Below, in pieces: positions 1 through 4,896 of a stretch of DNA of 5,581 nucleotides. How positions within the stretch are numbered: position 1 is the stretch's first letter; each line of letters opens with the position of its first letter. The notes beneath the pieces were generated by a model that worked only from the letters and a program-made list of their open reading frames with translations, had not been told where the DNA came from and made no database searches. The stretch comes from Ruminococcus sp. (GTDB lineage Bacteria; Bacillota; Clostridia; Oscillospirales; Ruminococcaceae), in assembly GCA_029063695.1 (NCBI GenBank), contig JAIDNR010000334.1, forward strand, positions 1 to 5,581, written 5' to 3'. The translations under genes and the position numbers were made by a program.

Positions 1-12
1 GTCAAGCAAATA

Positions 13-41
13 TTGACAACCCAGCTAATCCGTGTTAAAAT
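13..41 (+). promoter_or_regulatory. Sigma-A-type promoter of the ABC transporter operon
   Basis: A perfect -35 box TTGACA (13-18) is followed after exactly 17 nt by TAAAAT (36-41), one mismatch from the TATAAT consensus. Transcription would start near base 48, giving a short untranslated leader of about 20 nt before the ATPase start at 69. No operator-like palindrome is visible in the few bases shown. The window begins only 12 nt upstream of the -35 box, so further upstream control sites would be missed. Confidence 0.75.
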
Positions 42-56
42 TATTATAAAAAATTC

Positions 57-62
57 AGGAGG
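57..62 (+). promoter_or_regulatory. Ribosome binding site of the ABC ATPase gene
   Basis: A perfect AGGAGG sits 6 nt before the ATG at 69 and supports that codon as the start. Confidence 0.85.
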
Positions 63-68
63 CTTTAT

Positions 69-809
69 ATGGAAAATGTTCTCGAAGTAAAACAACTATC
101 CAAGCAATATTCAAAAGTGCTTGCCGCCGACAAGGTTTCATTTGAAATCAAAAAAGGTGAGATTTTTGCATTGATAGGACCAAACGGAGCAGGTAAGACG
201 ACGACAATCCGCATGATTTCCACGCTCCTTACTCCGACAGCAGGAGATGCAGTCGTGAACGGTTACAGTATTCTGAAAGAGCCTGAAAAAGTCCGTCAGA
301 GTATTACTTATCTTCCCGACGAGGCAGGTGCTTACAAGAATATGACAGGTAAAAATTACCTCAGATTTATGGCAGGTCTTTTCTCAACTGATATTGATAA
401 AATCAACAGCTACGTTGAAAGAGCTGAAAAAATGTGTGGTCTCGGCGACAGACTGAAAGATAAAATCGGCACTTACAGCAGAGGCATGATAAGACGGCTG
501 CTTCTCTCCCGTGCTGTCATGACCCAACCGGCACTCGCAATTCTTGATGAGCCAACAAGCGGTCTTGATGTTCTCAATGCACTTGAAATCCGCAAGATGA
601 TTAAAGACCTTGCAAAAGATGAGGGAATGTCATTTCTGCTTTCATCACATAATATGCTCGAAATAGAGTTCGTTTCAGACCGTGTGGGAATTATAGCAAA
701 GGGTCATCTTCTTGTTACAGGACGCACCGACGAACTGAAACAGCGGTACAATGCACACAATCTTGAGGAAGTCTTTGAAAGGGTGGTGAACAACAATGAA
801 ATTCTTTAA
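69..809 (+). CDS. ABC transporter ATP-binding protein, NatA-like
   Basis: This 246-aa cytoplasmic ATPase powers the membrane protein encoded directly downstream. Visible motifs are Walker A GPNGAGKTT (residues 37-45), a signature loop YSRGM (136-140), Walker B LAILDEP (156-162), the D-loop SGLD (164-167) and the switch histidine in SSHN (H194). Length and motif spacing fit a complete single-domain ATPase of the NatA/CcmA type found with ABC-2 permeases. Two positions are non-canonical: the Q-loop glutamine appears replaced by Asp84 (YLPDEAG), and the signature is SRG instead of SGG. Both are compatible with this subfamily, and the catalytic residues K43, D160, E161 and H194 are intact. The gene has a strong promoter and AGGAGG site, and its last 14 nt overlap the permease gene, so the two are co-translated. 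The substrate (sodium, drug, peptide or lipid) cannot be read from the sequence. The family call is firm; the NatA label is by resemblance. Confidence 0.93.
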   Translation: MENVLEVKQLSKQYSKVLAADKVSFEIKKGEIFALIGPNGAGKTTTIRMISTLLTPTAGDAVVNGYSILKEPEKVRQSITYLPDEAGAYKNMTGKNYLRFMAGLFSTDIDKINSYVERAEKMCGLGDRLKDKIGTYSRGMIRRLLLSRAVMTQPALAILDEPTSGLDVLNALEIRKMIKDLAKDEGMSFLLSSHNMLEIEFVSDRVGIIAKGHLLVTGRTDELKQRYNAHNLEEVFERVVNNNEIL

Positions 810-2121
810 TCTTCTCAAAAAAGAACTTGCCGAACTTATAAACGCACAGACAATCATCACGCTTGCGGTTCTTCTTGTCATGTTTATGGTAATGGGCAAT
901 GTTATGAATATCACAATGGAAGAATCACTAAAACAGGAGTACACCATAAATATAAGCGACCATGATGATACAGAGTTCACGCATTTCCTGATAGACGCAC
1001 TCAGAAAAAGCGGTGCAGAAATCAATGAATATACAACAAGCGGAGATGAATATGCATCTATTCTCGATACAGCAGGAAAAGAATCAATGATTATTATTCC
1101 CGAAGGCTTCACAAAGCAGTTTGATAACGGCGAAACTCCCGAACTTATAAGCATTTCGGCTATGAGCTCCGCATCTATAATGTCCAATACAACAAACAGC
1201 AACAGTGGTGCGGTCAGTCTTATTTCTGCCTGTCTCTCGGATATAATTGCAGGTCAGTCGGGAATCAGCGAGGAAGATTTGAACAGAATGAGTTCGCCCG
1301 TATATATTGCGGAACAGACTGTTGTAAGCGATAAATCGGCAGAAGTTGGTGCAGACAGCATACTCAGTCAGATTACAATGCAGAATATGCTCCTGCCTAT
1401 TATTGTCTTTCTTATTATCATGATGACTTCACAAACAATTATAAGTGCCATAGCAAATGAAAAGATAGACAAAACACTTGAAACCCTCCTTTCCGCACCT
1501 GTCAGCAGAACGGCGATTATCGGAGCGAAAACGCTTTCGGCAGGTATAGTTGCACTTCTCAATGCTGTTGTATTCATGTTTGGATTTTCGTTTTTCATGT
1601 CGGGTGCAGCAGAAAGTCTTGAAAGCGAAATGGCAGGAACTCTTGCGGTGCAGATTATGCCCGTAGACGAAGCTATGGAAAAACTTGGACTTAATCTCGG
1701 AGTCGGCGATTATATTCTTGTCGGCTTACAGCTTTTCCTTACTATCATGATTTGTCTTTCAATATCAATCATACTCGGAGCACTTGTAACAGACACAAAG
1801 CAGTCCCAGACAGTAATAATGCCGATTATGATTGCCGCACTTGTTCCTTATATGATTTCAATGCTTGCCGATATAAATACACTTCCTGTAATCGCAAAGA
1901 TTATTGTATATGCTATACCTTTCACTCATACGTTTTCATCAATTTCAAATATAATGTTCGATAATATGGCGGTTTTCTGGGGAGGATTTGCATATCAGAC
2001 AGTTGTATTTATTGTTTGTATGTTCTTTGCACTGAAATTATTCAAGTCTGATAAAATTCTTACAGCTTCTCTTAATCTCGGACAGAAATCAAAATTAAAA
2101 TCAAATAAAAATAATGACTGA
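796..2121 (+). CDS. ABC-2 type transporter permease, NatB-like
   Basis: This 441-aa integral membrane protein is the partner of the preceding ATPase. It has one N-terminal membrane helix (about residues 17-37), a polar extracytoplasmic domain of roughly 160 residues (about 38-195), then a block of about six hydrophobic segments near 198-219, 240-268, 305-331, 337-358, 364-385 and 396-417, and a short lysine-rich tail. That arrangement is typical of NatB/ABC2_membrane_3 exporters. The cytoplasmic stretch NEKIDKTLETLLSAPVSR (221-238) matches the family's conserved coupling segment after the second helix, which touches the ATPase. The ATG lies inside the end of the ATPase gene (14-nt overlap). 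Only a weak GGGTGG-like site (781-786) precedes it, so translational coupling is likely. The gene ends immediately before a strong terminator. Possible roles are Na+ or drug export, or resistance to membrane-active compounds. The substrate is unknown. Confidence 0.9.
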   Translation: MKFFNLLKKELAELINAQTIITLAVLLVMFMVMGNVMNITMEESLKQEYTINISDHDDTEFTHFLIDALRKSGAEINEYTTSGDEYASILDTAGKESMIIIPEGFTKQFDNGETPELISISAMSSASIMSNTTNSNSGAVSLISACLSDIIAGQSGISEEDLNRMSSPVYIAEQTVVSDKSAEVGADSILSQITMQNMLLPIIVFLIIMMTSQTIISAIANEKIDKTLETLLSAPVSRTAIIGAKTLSAGIVALLNAVVFMFGFSFFMSGAAESLESEMAGTLAVQIMPVDEAMEKLGLNLGVGDYILVGLQLFLTIMICLSISIILGALVTDTKQSQTVIMPIMIAALVPYMISMLADINTLPVIAKIIVYAIPFTHTFSSISNIMFDNMAVFWGGFAYQTVVFIVCMFFALKLFKSDKILTASLNLGQKSKLKSNKNND

Positions 2122-2122
2122 T

Positions 2123-2165
2123 AAAAAAGCCGTATGGAAAATCAAAATCCATACGGCAATTTTTT
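2123..2165. terminator. Bidirectional rho-independent terminator between convergent genes
   Basis: A perfect 10-bp inverted repeat, GCCGTATGGA (2129-2138) and TCCATACGGC (2148-2157), encloses a 9-nt loop. It is preceded by six A (2123-2128) and followed by six T (2160-2165), so it has a U run in both transcripts. It begins one base after the permease stop codon and lies just past the MFS stop codon on the other strand. It should therefore terminate both convergent transcripts. Confidence 0.92.
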
Positions 2166-2171
2166 ATCTGA

Positions 2172-3266
2172 TTACCAGTATGTGAAAACAAAACCGGCAA
2201 GTGGTGATAAGACTATCATAATAACAGAAAAACTGAATGATTCGACAGAAGTGAGTGTTGCACGCTGTTCCGAAGGAAACATACTTTGCAAAATTGTGTT
2301 GGTACGCACCTGTAAAGCATCATCGCCAACAGCCGCAATAAAACCACCCAGGGCCATAACTCCATACAGAGGTGAGTGTTCTGCAAGAAATCCTGTCAGT
2401 ACAAGTGCAGACGATATGGCAAATATCCATTTGTAGCTGAGTTTTGATAATTTCAGTATCAACTTTGAACCTGCAATACCACCCATTTCCATAAATAGCA
2501 GTGCCAAACCAAGATACCATTCAGGAATACCTTTTTCAGGAAGTTTTGCCTGTAAGAAAAACAGCAGCAGAATATCAACTGCACCTACAAAAGAGTTACA
2601 AAGCATTAATCCCATGACCTTACGGATTTCCATGATAAAAGAAAAACTCTCTTTCAGACACAAAATCAATCTTTTTCCAATTGTACCGCCTGTATTTTTC
2701 AACGGATTTACAGTTTGAATTTCACGTAAAGAGGAGAGGATAATTATTTGTATCAGACCTGTAATTATGTCTGTTCCATAGGCAATTCTGTGTCCAATGG
2801 CAAGAGCGAAACCTGCACAAAGCGTTGAAATACCGCTGCAAAGACGATAAATAATCAACTGATTTGACTCGTACTTTTCAAACTTGCTTTCCATATCAGC
2901 AAGCTTAAGGGAATCATAAGCCAATGCGTCTCCTGAACCTGATGAGAAATTGTAACTCAAAGCCATAAAGGCGATAGACATACACACCATAAAAAGATTA
3001 TTTGAAAGAATCATTATAATGTTACCTGTTATTCGCATAACAGTACTGACAATCAGCATTTTCTTTCTACCGAAAACATCTGCAAGAACACCCGATGGGA
3101 TTTCAAAAATAAGGCTTATGATGTGGAATACGGTTTCGGCAATACCGATTTCCACAAGGCTGTAACCTCTTGCTGACAGTATTGCAACCCAAGCACCTGT
3201 AAGCGATAAGTTACCAAGTACGGACGAAGTGTATAATTTTGATAATTGCTTCTTTATTGTAAACAT
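2172..3266 (-). CDS. MFS transporter, drug-efflux type, apparently lacking the last membrane helix
   Basis: This 364-aa polytopic membrane protein probably uses the proton gradient to export small molecules. The MFS motif A is clear in the loop after helix 2: GVLADVFGRKK (residues 59-69, with G59, D63, G66, R67). Hydrophobic segments fall near 14-32, 38-60, 70-88, 91-110, 137-158, 164-181, 216-238, 250-272, 280-296, 299-318 and 342-362, giving eleven helices with the usual central cytoplasmic loop (about 182-215). Standard members have twelve helices and about 390-420 residues. This one stops right after helix 11 (ending SPLAGFVFTYW), so the twelfth appears missing. The start is well supported: AAGGAGA (3280-3274) lies 7 nt before the ATG. 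Expression seems controlled by a long leader RNA with a small upstream ORF and a hairpin that hides this ribosome binding site, as for inducible antibiotic pumps. Resemblance to clostridial tetracycline or macrolide pumps is suspected from the N-terminal half but cannot be confirmed, so no symbol is given. Confidence 0.88.
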   Translation of the reverse strand: MFTIKKQLSKLYTSSVLGNLSLTGAWVAILSARGYSLVEIGIAETVFHIISLIFEIPSGVLADVFGRKKMLIVSTVMRITGNIIMILSNNLFMVCMSIAFMALSYNFSSGSGDALAYDSLKLADMESKFEKYESNQLIIYRLCSGISTLCAGFALAIGHRIAYGTDIITGLIQIIILSSLREIQTVNPLKNTGGTIGKRLILCLKESFSFIMEIRKVMGLMLCNSFVGAVDILLLFFLQAKLPEKGIPEWYLGLALLFMEMGGIAGSKLILKLSKLSYKWIFAISSALVLTGFLAEHSPLYGVMALGGFIAAVGDDALQVRTNTILQSMFPSEQRATLTSVESFSFSVIMIVLSPLAGFVFTYW

Positions 3267-3272
3267 AAAAAA

Positions 3273-3308
3273 ATCTCCTTAACTTAATTTAGTAATCGTT
3301 AAGAAGAT
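3273..3308 (-). promoter_or_regulatory. Hairpin sequestering the MFS ribosome binding site
   Basis: Read on the minus strand, ATCTTCTTAAC (3308-3298) pairs with GTTAAGGAGAT (3283-3273). The helix has 11 bp, including one G-U wobble, around a 14-nt AU-rich loop. The 3' arm contains the whole AAGGAGA ribosome binding site of the MFS gene, so the folded leader would block its translation. Such anti-Shine-Dalgarno hairpins are the hallmark of translational attenuation in inducible resistance genes (erm and cat types). The function here is inferred from pairing alone. Confidence 0.65.
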
Positions 3309-3448
3309 AATGTACAACCCTGTTTAATTAATTTGCAGAAACATTTTGAATGTAGTTAAATTTGAGTATGTTTATGACAAATCAACTTAAAAAAGGGTAC
3401 ACTATCCCCATGAAAGGGAAAAATAGAACCTTTTTGCAGTTGTACATT
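3309..3448 (-). repeat. Perfect 10-bp inverted repeat, long-range helix in the MFS leader
   Basis: On the minus strand AATGTACAAC (3448-3439) is the exact reverse complement of GTTGTACATT (3318-3309), 120 nt apart. The 5' arm lies in codons 7-10 of the leader ORF. The 3' arm ends exactly where the hairpin hiding the ribosome binding site begins. In RNA it would close a domain containing the terminator-like hairpin. A ribosome on the leader ORF would open it. Confidence 0.5.
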
Positions 3449-3466
3449 TGTCATTTTCCAAAACAT
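3356..3466 (-). CDS. Putative 36-aa leader peptide (uORF) of the MFS gene
   Basis: This small ORF starts at ATG 3466-3464 and ends at TAA 3358-3356, inside the untranslated leader of the MFS transporter. It has a good ribosome binding site, AGAGG (3479-3475), with an 8-nt spacer. The peptide begins MFWKMTNVQLQKGS, continues through a Phe/Pro-rich middle (IFPFHG, VPFFK) and ends HKHTQI. It has no signal peptide and no family I recognise. Codons 12-25 overlap a terminator-like hairpin with a U run, so translation of this ORF would decide whether the hairpin forms. Its role is therefore probably in cis: ribosome progress or drug-induced stalling on it would tune MFS expression. It may have no function as a free peptide. 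Confidence 0.55.
   Translation of the reverse strand: MFWKMTNVQLQKGSIFPFHGDSVPFFKLICHKHTQI
3389..3435 (-). terminator. Terminator-like attenuator hairpin inside the leader ORF
   Basis: On the minus strand AAAAAGG (3435-3429) pairs with CCTTTTT (3396-3390), CTAT (3426-3423) with ATAG (3405-3402), and TCCC (3419-3416) with GGGG (3409-3406), around a TTTCAT loop. The 3' side runs into six consecutive T (3394-3389). The stem has internal loops, so it is not a textbook strong terminator. Its position between promoter and MFS gene, and within a translated ORF, suggests regulated premature termination about 195 nt into the transcript. Confidence 0.5.
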
Positions 3467-3490
3467 AATCTTAACCTCTAACTTGATATT

Positions 3491-3579
3491 TGTGTAAACT
3501 GTCCATTGTCTGGAAGACGATGGGCTTCCTGTTTCAGCGATTTTAGTCTACACAGACGTAAATTCGGGCAATCCTTGCC
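3491..3579 (-). promoter_or_regulatory. Structured 5' portion of the MFS leader RNA
   Basis: Several complementary segments are packed here, read on the minus strand. GGCAA-GGA-TTGCC (3579-3567) is a perfect 5-bp hairpin at the predicted 5' end. GTCT-GTGT-AGAC (3557-3546), extended by TTTA/TAAA, is an 8-bp stem with one bulged C. Alternatively TGTGTAGACT (3554-3545) can pair with AGTTTACACA (3500-3491), 10 bp with one G-U. Inside that, CCATCGTC (3523-3516) pairs with GACAATGG (3510-3503) with one mismatch. The two uses of 3554-3546 exclude each other, which would suit a switch. No T-box consensus or other riboswitch class was recognised. A decayed insertion-sequence end is an alternative explanation. 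Confidence 0.4.
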
Positions 3580-3589
3580 GTATAATTAT

Positions 3590-3618
3590 ATTGTACCACA
3601 AAAATTTTCTTTTGTCAA
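3590..3618 (-). promoter_or_regulatory. Sigma-A-type promoter of the MFS transporter gene
   Basis: On the minus strand a perfect TTGACA (3618-3613) is followed after 17 nt by TACAAT (3595-3590), a near-consensus -10 box. Transcription would start near 3583, leaving a leader of about 317 nt before the MFS start codon, far longer than translation initiation needs. The promoter lies 15 nt past the rlmH stop codon, so the MFS gene is transcribed independently of the rlmH operon. Confidence 0.8.
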
Positions 3619-3628
3619 GAAAATTTTT
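3600..3628. repeat. AT-rich inverted repeat flanking the -35 box
   Basis: AAAAATTTTC (3600-3609) and GAAAATTTTT (3619-3628) form a perfect 10-bp inverted repeat with a 9-nt spacer, and the spacer holds the TTGACA of the MFS promoter. It could be a weak GC-poor terminator for rlmH, since on the minus strand the stem ends in T5. It could also be an operator where a dimeric repressor would mask the -35 box. The sequence does not decide between these. Confidence 0.45.
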
Positions 3629-3633
3629 TATAA

Positions 3634-4107
3634 TTACTTATGATATTTTCCGCCCTCAGCAATCTGAAAACTACGGTAAATCTGTTCAAGGAGCATAACT
3701 CTTGCAAGCTGGTGAGGAAAAGTCATTTTTGACATGGACAGTTTAATCTGTCCTGTTTTTTTTATTTCGGGGGCAAGACCGTATGAACTGCCGATTATGA
3801 AAGTGACAGTGCTGAATCCATTGATTCCTGCGGAAGATATTTTTTCTGAAAGTTCAGGACTTGTGAGCTGTTTGCCCTCAATGCACATAGGAATAATAAG
3901 TCCCTTTGCATATTTTTTAATCTGGACTGCTTCTTTCTGCAATGTCGATGCAATTTCTTTTTCCGACGGTGAATCGTTGAGACGGCATTCATCAAGTTCA
4001 TGAAGTTCAAATGTGCAGTATCTTCCGAGACGTTTTATGTATTCCGCACAGGCATTCCTGAGATAATCCTCTTTGAGCTTTCCGACAGCAATAAGATTTA
4101 TATTCAG
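3634..4107 (-). CDS. rlmH: 23S rRNA (pseudouridine-1915-N3)-methyltransferase RlmH, with CTG start
   Basis: RlmH is a cytoplasmic SPOUT-fold enzyme that uses S-adenosylmethionine to methylate N3 of pseudouridine 1915 in helix 69 of 23S rRNA on assembled ribosomes. The 157-aa frame matches the family (about 155-160 aa) end to end. It shows an N-terminal NINLIAVGKLKEDYL strand-helix, MCIEGKQ (74-80), the knot loop FIIGSSYGL (103-111), SKMTFPHQLARVMLLEQIYR (126-145) and the conserved C-terminal YHK. The usual IGGS of the cofactor loop reads IGSS here. The frame has no ATG, GTG or TTG at the family's N-terminus. CTG at 4107-4105 aligns with the normal initiator and overlaps the walJ stop as CTGA. 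An AAGGAG lies 13 nt upstream. ATT (4110-4108) is a second candidate. The first conventional start, TTG at 3942, would delete 55 conserved residues. The identity is secure; the start is inferred. Confidence 0.9.
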   Translation of the reverse strand: MNINLIAVGKLKEDYLRNACAEYIKRLGRYCTFELHELDECRLNDSPSEKEIASTLQKEAVQIKKYAKGLIIPMCIEGKQLTSPELSEKISSAGINGFSTVTFIIGSSYGLAPEIKKTGQIKLSMSKMTFPHQLARVMLLEQIYRSFQIAEGGKYHK

Positions 4108-4889
4108 AATATTACATTCACTCCTTCCGATTCAATGGGTGCAACTCCCATAAGATAATCTTTTCCTCTTTTAAACTCACTGAGATACTTCTGTACTGTG
4201 CTGTCCGCCAAATCGGGAGTATTATTTTCCTGACTGAGATGACCGAGCAAAATATGTGTTGTCCCCGAGTTGATAAGCCGCTGGACAATCCAGCCGCATG
4301 AATTGTTTGAAAGATGCCCATTGTCCGACATGATACGTTCTTTGAGCTGCTGAGGGTATACACCGTTTCTCAGCATTTTTACATCATAGTTTGATTCAAT
4401 CATGACAAGACGGCAGTCAATAAGAGCATTGTATACAGTCTCAGTGATATTGCCCAAATCAGTACATACGGCACACAGCTTATCATCGCAGGTTCTGACT
4501 TTATAGCCACAGCTCTGCACAGTATCATGCGGAGTATCAAAACATGTTATTTCACAGCCTCCGCACGAAACGGCTTGTCCGGTAAGTTCAACGATTTTTG
4601 CGTCAGGAGATATTTTATCTTTGATACAGAGATTCTGCAATGTGTATTTCTGTCCGTATACGGTTATATTATTATTCTTTGTAAGCATTTTAAGTCCTGA
4701 AATATGGTCGCAGTGTTCATGAGTAATAAAAACGCCGTGAATTGCCGAAAGCGGTATATTGTGACGTTTCAGTGAATTTAAAAGTCTTTTATAGCTTACT
4801 CCGCAGTCAATTAAAATACCGCCTTTTTCCGTGCCTATAAATTCGGCATTTCCCTTGCTTGAACTGAACAATGGATAGATTCTTGCCAT
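4104..4889 (-). CDS. walJ: Metallo-beta-lactamase-fold hydrolase, WalJ/YycJ family
   Basis: This 261-aa soluble protein has the MBL metal-binding motif HEHCDH (H57, H59, D61, H62). Further candidate ligands are His121 in DTPHD, Asp144 in CTDLGN, and His217 in LLGHLSQ; a GHLSNN motif (191-196) is also present. The N-terminal LFSSSKGNAEFIG and ILIDCGVS segments are typical of the YycJ/WalJ branch. In Bacillus and relatives walJ belongs to the walRK cell-wall two-component locus and lies close to rlmH, and the same adjacency here supports the call. Members are thought to be single- or double-stranded DNA exonucleases or phosphodiesterases; the substrate cannot be read here. The start ATG lies 7 nt after the AIM24-family stop, and only a weak AAGAGA-like site overlaps that stop, so the gene depends on the upstream frame. 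Its stop overlaps the rlmH initiator. Other wal genes are not in the window, so the symbol is assigned by family resemblance. Confidence 0.87.
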   Translation of the reverse strand: MARIYPLFSSSKGNAEFIGTEKGGILIDCGVSYKRLLNSLKRHNIPLSAIHGVFITHEHCDHISGLKMLTKNNNITVYGQKYTLQNLCIKDKISPDAKIVELTGQAVSCGGCEITCFDTPHDTVQSCGYKVRTCDDKLCAVCTDLGNITETVYNALIDCRLVMIESNYDVKMLRNGVYPQQLKERIMSDNGHLSNNSCGWIVQRLINSGTTHILLGHLSQENNTPDLADSTVQKYLSEFKRGKDYLMGVAPIESEGVNVIF

Positions 4890-4896
4890 TTTTATA

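Noticed and set aside
675..1202. 175-aa open frame on the minus strand across the ABC gene junction
   Set aside because: It is antisense to two clearly conserved genes, has no ribosome binding site of note, and has no recognisable domain. It is a shadow frame.
2214..2225. Second SCC-like attachment site TATCATAATAA
   Set aside because: It is in the opposite orientation to the rlmH end, lies inside the MFS coding sequence and differs from the core. It is most likely chance in AT-rich DNA.
2134..2436. 100-aa plus-strand frame beginning inside the terminator hairpin
   Set aside because: It starts in the stem of the bidirectional terminator and runs antisense to the conserved MFS coding sequence.
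3324..3344. Second tiny leader ORF on the minus strand (MFLQIN)
   Set aside because: It has no ribosome binding site in front and only six codons. Such frames arise by chance in AT-rich leaders.
3332..3439. Direct repeat TTTGCAG at 3332-3338 and 3433-3439
   Set aside because: Seven bases in AT-rich DNA is within chance expectation, and no further extension or target-site pattern accompanies it.
3480..3590. T-box or known riboswitch in the MFS leader
   Set aside because: The T-box AGGGUGGNACCGCG element is absent, and no consensus of a riboswitch class I know can be seen. The leader is left as an unclassified structured RNA.
3734..4003. 89-aa plus-strand frame over rlmH
   Set aside because: It is antisense to a conserved enzyme and shows no start context or family resemblance.
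3795..4010. 71-aa minus-strand frame overlapping rlmH in another phase
   Set aside because: The RlmH protein is conserved in the other frame over this entire stretch. This frame is basic, low in hydrophobic residues and featureless.
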